DNA from: Prorocentrum cordatum
Taxonomy: Eukaryota > Sar > Dinophyceae > Prorocentrales > Prorocentraceae
Reading direction: 5' to 3'
NCBI GenBank assembly: GCA_963575745.1
Contig: CAUYUJ010019082.1
Coordinates: forward strand, 771,626-803,822
DNA length: 32,197 bases
Under the pieces are notes generated by a model. The model did not search any database. It was not told the origin of the DNA and saw only the letters and a program-made list of their open reading frames with translations. Shown here in pieces: positions 30,320 to 32,197 of this stretch (positions are counted from its first letter, which is position 1; the number at the start of each line of letters is the position of its first letter). The position numbers and the translations under genes were made by a program.

Positions 30320-32197
30320 TCACGCTGTCACAGCCTTGGTGCCCGGGCACAGTGCTTCAACCGTCGCGTCGAAACGCAGAACCCAGTTCCTCGGGCTGTT
30401 GTAGAGCTGTTTGACGGCTTTGTCGACGCCCGCTTCTTCTCCCGGGCGGCACAGCACGCAAGTTCGCTGCGCCGGGCGGGGATTGGCCTGCTTCTTGAAG
30501 AACTTGCAGAGCTTCTTGGGGCTCTTGTAATAGATCACACACCCACTCGGCGCCTGGGCAAGCGCTCGCAAAACGTGGGGCAGTGTAGGCAGGTCTTCCG
30601 CGAGAGCCTCTGTTACAGCCACGTGGTAGCTCTTGCTCGAGTTCCGAAGCTTCTCCGTGTGCTGGATGCATTTTGGAGAATCCTCCCGTGCAAAGTCAGT
30701 CGGCGCTGTGAAAACACACAAAAAAAGCTCCCGTGAACGCTGCTACATATCTGGGCGGCGATGCAATAGTCGGTGTCAGCTGTTGCCGCCAAGACTACGT
30801 TCCCCTTTCCCTTGGCCGTATGACGGGCAAGATAGTCCAGGAAGTCCACCGGGTCCTGAAACACCTTGAAACGCAAGCGCTGCGCCTTGTTGCGAGCGCC
30901 CACATCTACCATGCGAGCCATCATGAGCCCAGCGGGGCGCGGGGGGGCAGCAAGTAAGCGTCACGGCCCGCAGCTGGCCTGGCACTGCGCAGGACTTTCT
31001 TCTCTCGGGTACTCCTGGCCTTGGCGGCGGCCTTCGCCCCTCCAAGATTGCGCTCTCGGATCTTGGCCTCCCGCGTGGCGACGGCGGCGACGACTTTTGC
31101 AGCGGGCCCGACTGGATCTGCGCCGCTCGCCTGGGCCGCCTCCTGAGCCAGCGCAGCGAGATCGGGGGCGCCCTCCGCGAGAAGGCGGGCGCGCTTGCTC
31201 GGGGAAGCGGCCACCATGGCGTCGACGGCAGCTGCTCGCCTGCGCCCGAAGCCTACCTCTGTCCGACGTGCTGCCCCAGGCTCCCGCGTGCTTCCCTTGT
31301 CGCGCCTCTCGGCCCTCCTCAGCGGCACGATCTTCCCCTGCGCGACCTCATGTAGCTTGAGCACATGCCTGTACCGACGGCTGGCGGCAGAGCTCTCGTT
31401 GTCGTCCAGCCACGCGCGCAGCAACCTGCTGGAGGGCGCCTGGTCCACGAGCGTGCACTCCTCGACGGACACGTCGAGGAGCCGCGCCCTCTCGGGGTAA
31501 TGCACCTCCGAGAAACGGCGGAATCGCCTCTCCACGTTGCCCGTGCTCGTTTTCCATACAAGGAAGATCTCCACGAGGCGCCGGCCGCTGGGGAGCTCGG
31601 GCCACTCCACCGCAGCGCGGCCCCAAGCCTGCCGCGTGGTGCCCCCTTCTCGATGATGCACCTCGGCACGCAGCAACGTTTGCCGCAGCTGGGAGATTGC
31701 CTCCTGCTCGGGGAGGTCTGCCACCTGGCAGATGCGCTTCAAACAGGCCTCGGCTTCTGTTGCGTGCTCTGTTGCAGACAGGGACAGAGGGGGAGGCAAG
31801 CGAAAGGCTGCAAAGGCGTGCAACCAAGAATGATCTGGCCGATATAGCTTCATGTTCTCCTTCACATTGGCCACGATCCCCTGCACTCGTCGAAGAGCCG
31901 CGTGGGCGGCTTCGCGGGCTCGGGGCTCCGTTCCCCAATCGCCGATACCAACGGTCTGGACGCCAGTGCCGCACGCGAACCGCTTCGTGGCCTTCAGAAA
32001 CCTGAGGGTGACGCCAGTAAACGTGTCGGGGATGGCCAGAATATTCCCCTGGACGAACAATGTATCCAGCTTGGAGAGGAAAGCGGCGGCCCTGGATTGA
32101 ACGCTGGCAGCGTCGGGGTTGCTCTTGTCTCCGGCGGCGACCCAGGAGTAGAGCTCCGCGCTCAAGTCGGCCAGCAACCCCCCCAGGAGCAGGCGCG
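30320..32197 (-). CDS. Transposase-like protein (hAT-dimerisation-like), 5' part outside window
   Basis: The minus strand enters the window coding (open to 32197) and stops at 30320. Segments in order: AREAAHAALRRVQGIVANVK, WLHAFAAFRLPPPLSLS, WGRAAVEWPELPSGRRLVEI, FLVWKTSTGNVERRFRRFSE and HYPERARLLDVSVEECTLV. The stretch LVWKTSTGNVERRFRRF followed by R-x-x-L recalls the C-terminal dimerisation block of hAT transposases (S-x-x-x-ER-x-F). This is inference from pattern. After a basic linker the protein continues through two one-base homopolymer breaks (G7 at 30941-30947, A7 at 30720-30726) into a second conserved-looking part: KVFQDPVDFLDYLARHT, CVFTAPTDFARED and YYKSPKKLCKFFKKQANP. Repairing one base at each gives a single frame. 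It may be a mobile-element gene or a domesticated one. Confidence 0.5.

Larger units (their letters stand above)
7221..31777 (+). repeat. Dispersed short hairpin motif N-CTGTTGCAG-N'
   Basis: Exact CTGTTGCAG begins at 7221, 7644, 9483, 10839, 11553, 12387, 14144, 17280, 22330, 23196, 23711, 26120, 26394, 26995, 27066, 28619, 29708 and 31769. All are on the plus strand and I found none in the opposite orientation. Flanking bases are G/C in eleven, A/T in three, C/G in one and T/A in one; only 23711 and 26995 do not pair. Close variants CTGTTCCAG (10048, 12369, 17362, 22362, 22399, 25845), CTGTTTCAG (10952, 12816, 13688) and CTGTTACAG (27505, 30610) have the same orientation. It lies in coding, probable intron and intergenic DNA. 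The function is unknown. Confidence 0.8.

Noticed and set aside
7221-31777. CTGCAACAG as a universal 3' splice site
   Set aside because: It ends in CAG as acceptors do, but several copies (7221, 7644, 11553, 12387) lie inside long uninterrupted frames, so splicing cannot explain them all.

Overview
The window looks like nuclear DNA of a dinoflagellate. The evidence is indirect. Every coding region I can support lies on the minus strand, which fits the one-way gene arrays of dinoflagellates. The DNA is GC-rich and loaded with repeats. One intron is best explained by a GC-AG splice pair, an exact 13-base match to the core of the dinoflagellate spliced leader sits near 24.0 kb, and several proteins resemble families I know only from dinoflagellates. 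Prorocentrum is a guess I cannot test here.

Layout. 1-1268 is low complexity with no gene recognised. 1269-6640 (minus) is one decayed LINE-type retrotransposon: a coiled-coil ORF1, then an ORF2 with AP-like endonuclease, reverse transcriptase and RNase H. Two expected catalytic aspartates in ORF2 are glycine. 6661-6960 is a strand-switching ATG/CAT microsatellite. 6987-10381 (minus) is a protein kinase joined to a domain that looks like a 2-oxoglutarate/Fe(II) oxygenase; one intron holds a satellite. 10957-14160 (minus) is a long gene with a possible permuted methyltransferase-like core. 15176-16606 (minus) is a proline/alanine-rich, Cys-tailed ORF.

16.7-23.0 kb is a repeat district. Two copies of a small gene (17020-17830 and 22047-22868) flank several kilobases of palindromic satellite DNA. 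One family has a 32-bp unit and, in part, a higher-order repeat of about 350 bp. The other is a 120-145-bp unit with ATCGAT cores that reverses orientation around an 87-bp near-perfect palindrome.

23.2-32.2 kb carries four more minus-strand genes: a WW-like fragment, a GIY-YIG-like protein, an S24/S26 peptidase-like protein with a candidate 532-nt satellite-filled intron, and a transposase-like protein that runs off the window edge.

The most unusual signal is the short motif CTGTTNCAG. Its commonest form, CTGTTGCAG, occurs 18 times, always on the plus strand (antisense to the genes). In 16 of 18 cases the two outer flanking bases are complementary, giving a small hairpin. Many genes show one-base frame breaks, several at homopolymers, so assembly errors and true decay cannot be separated from this sequence alone. 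I see no pathway linking the genes.
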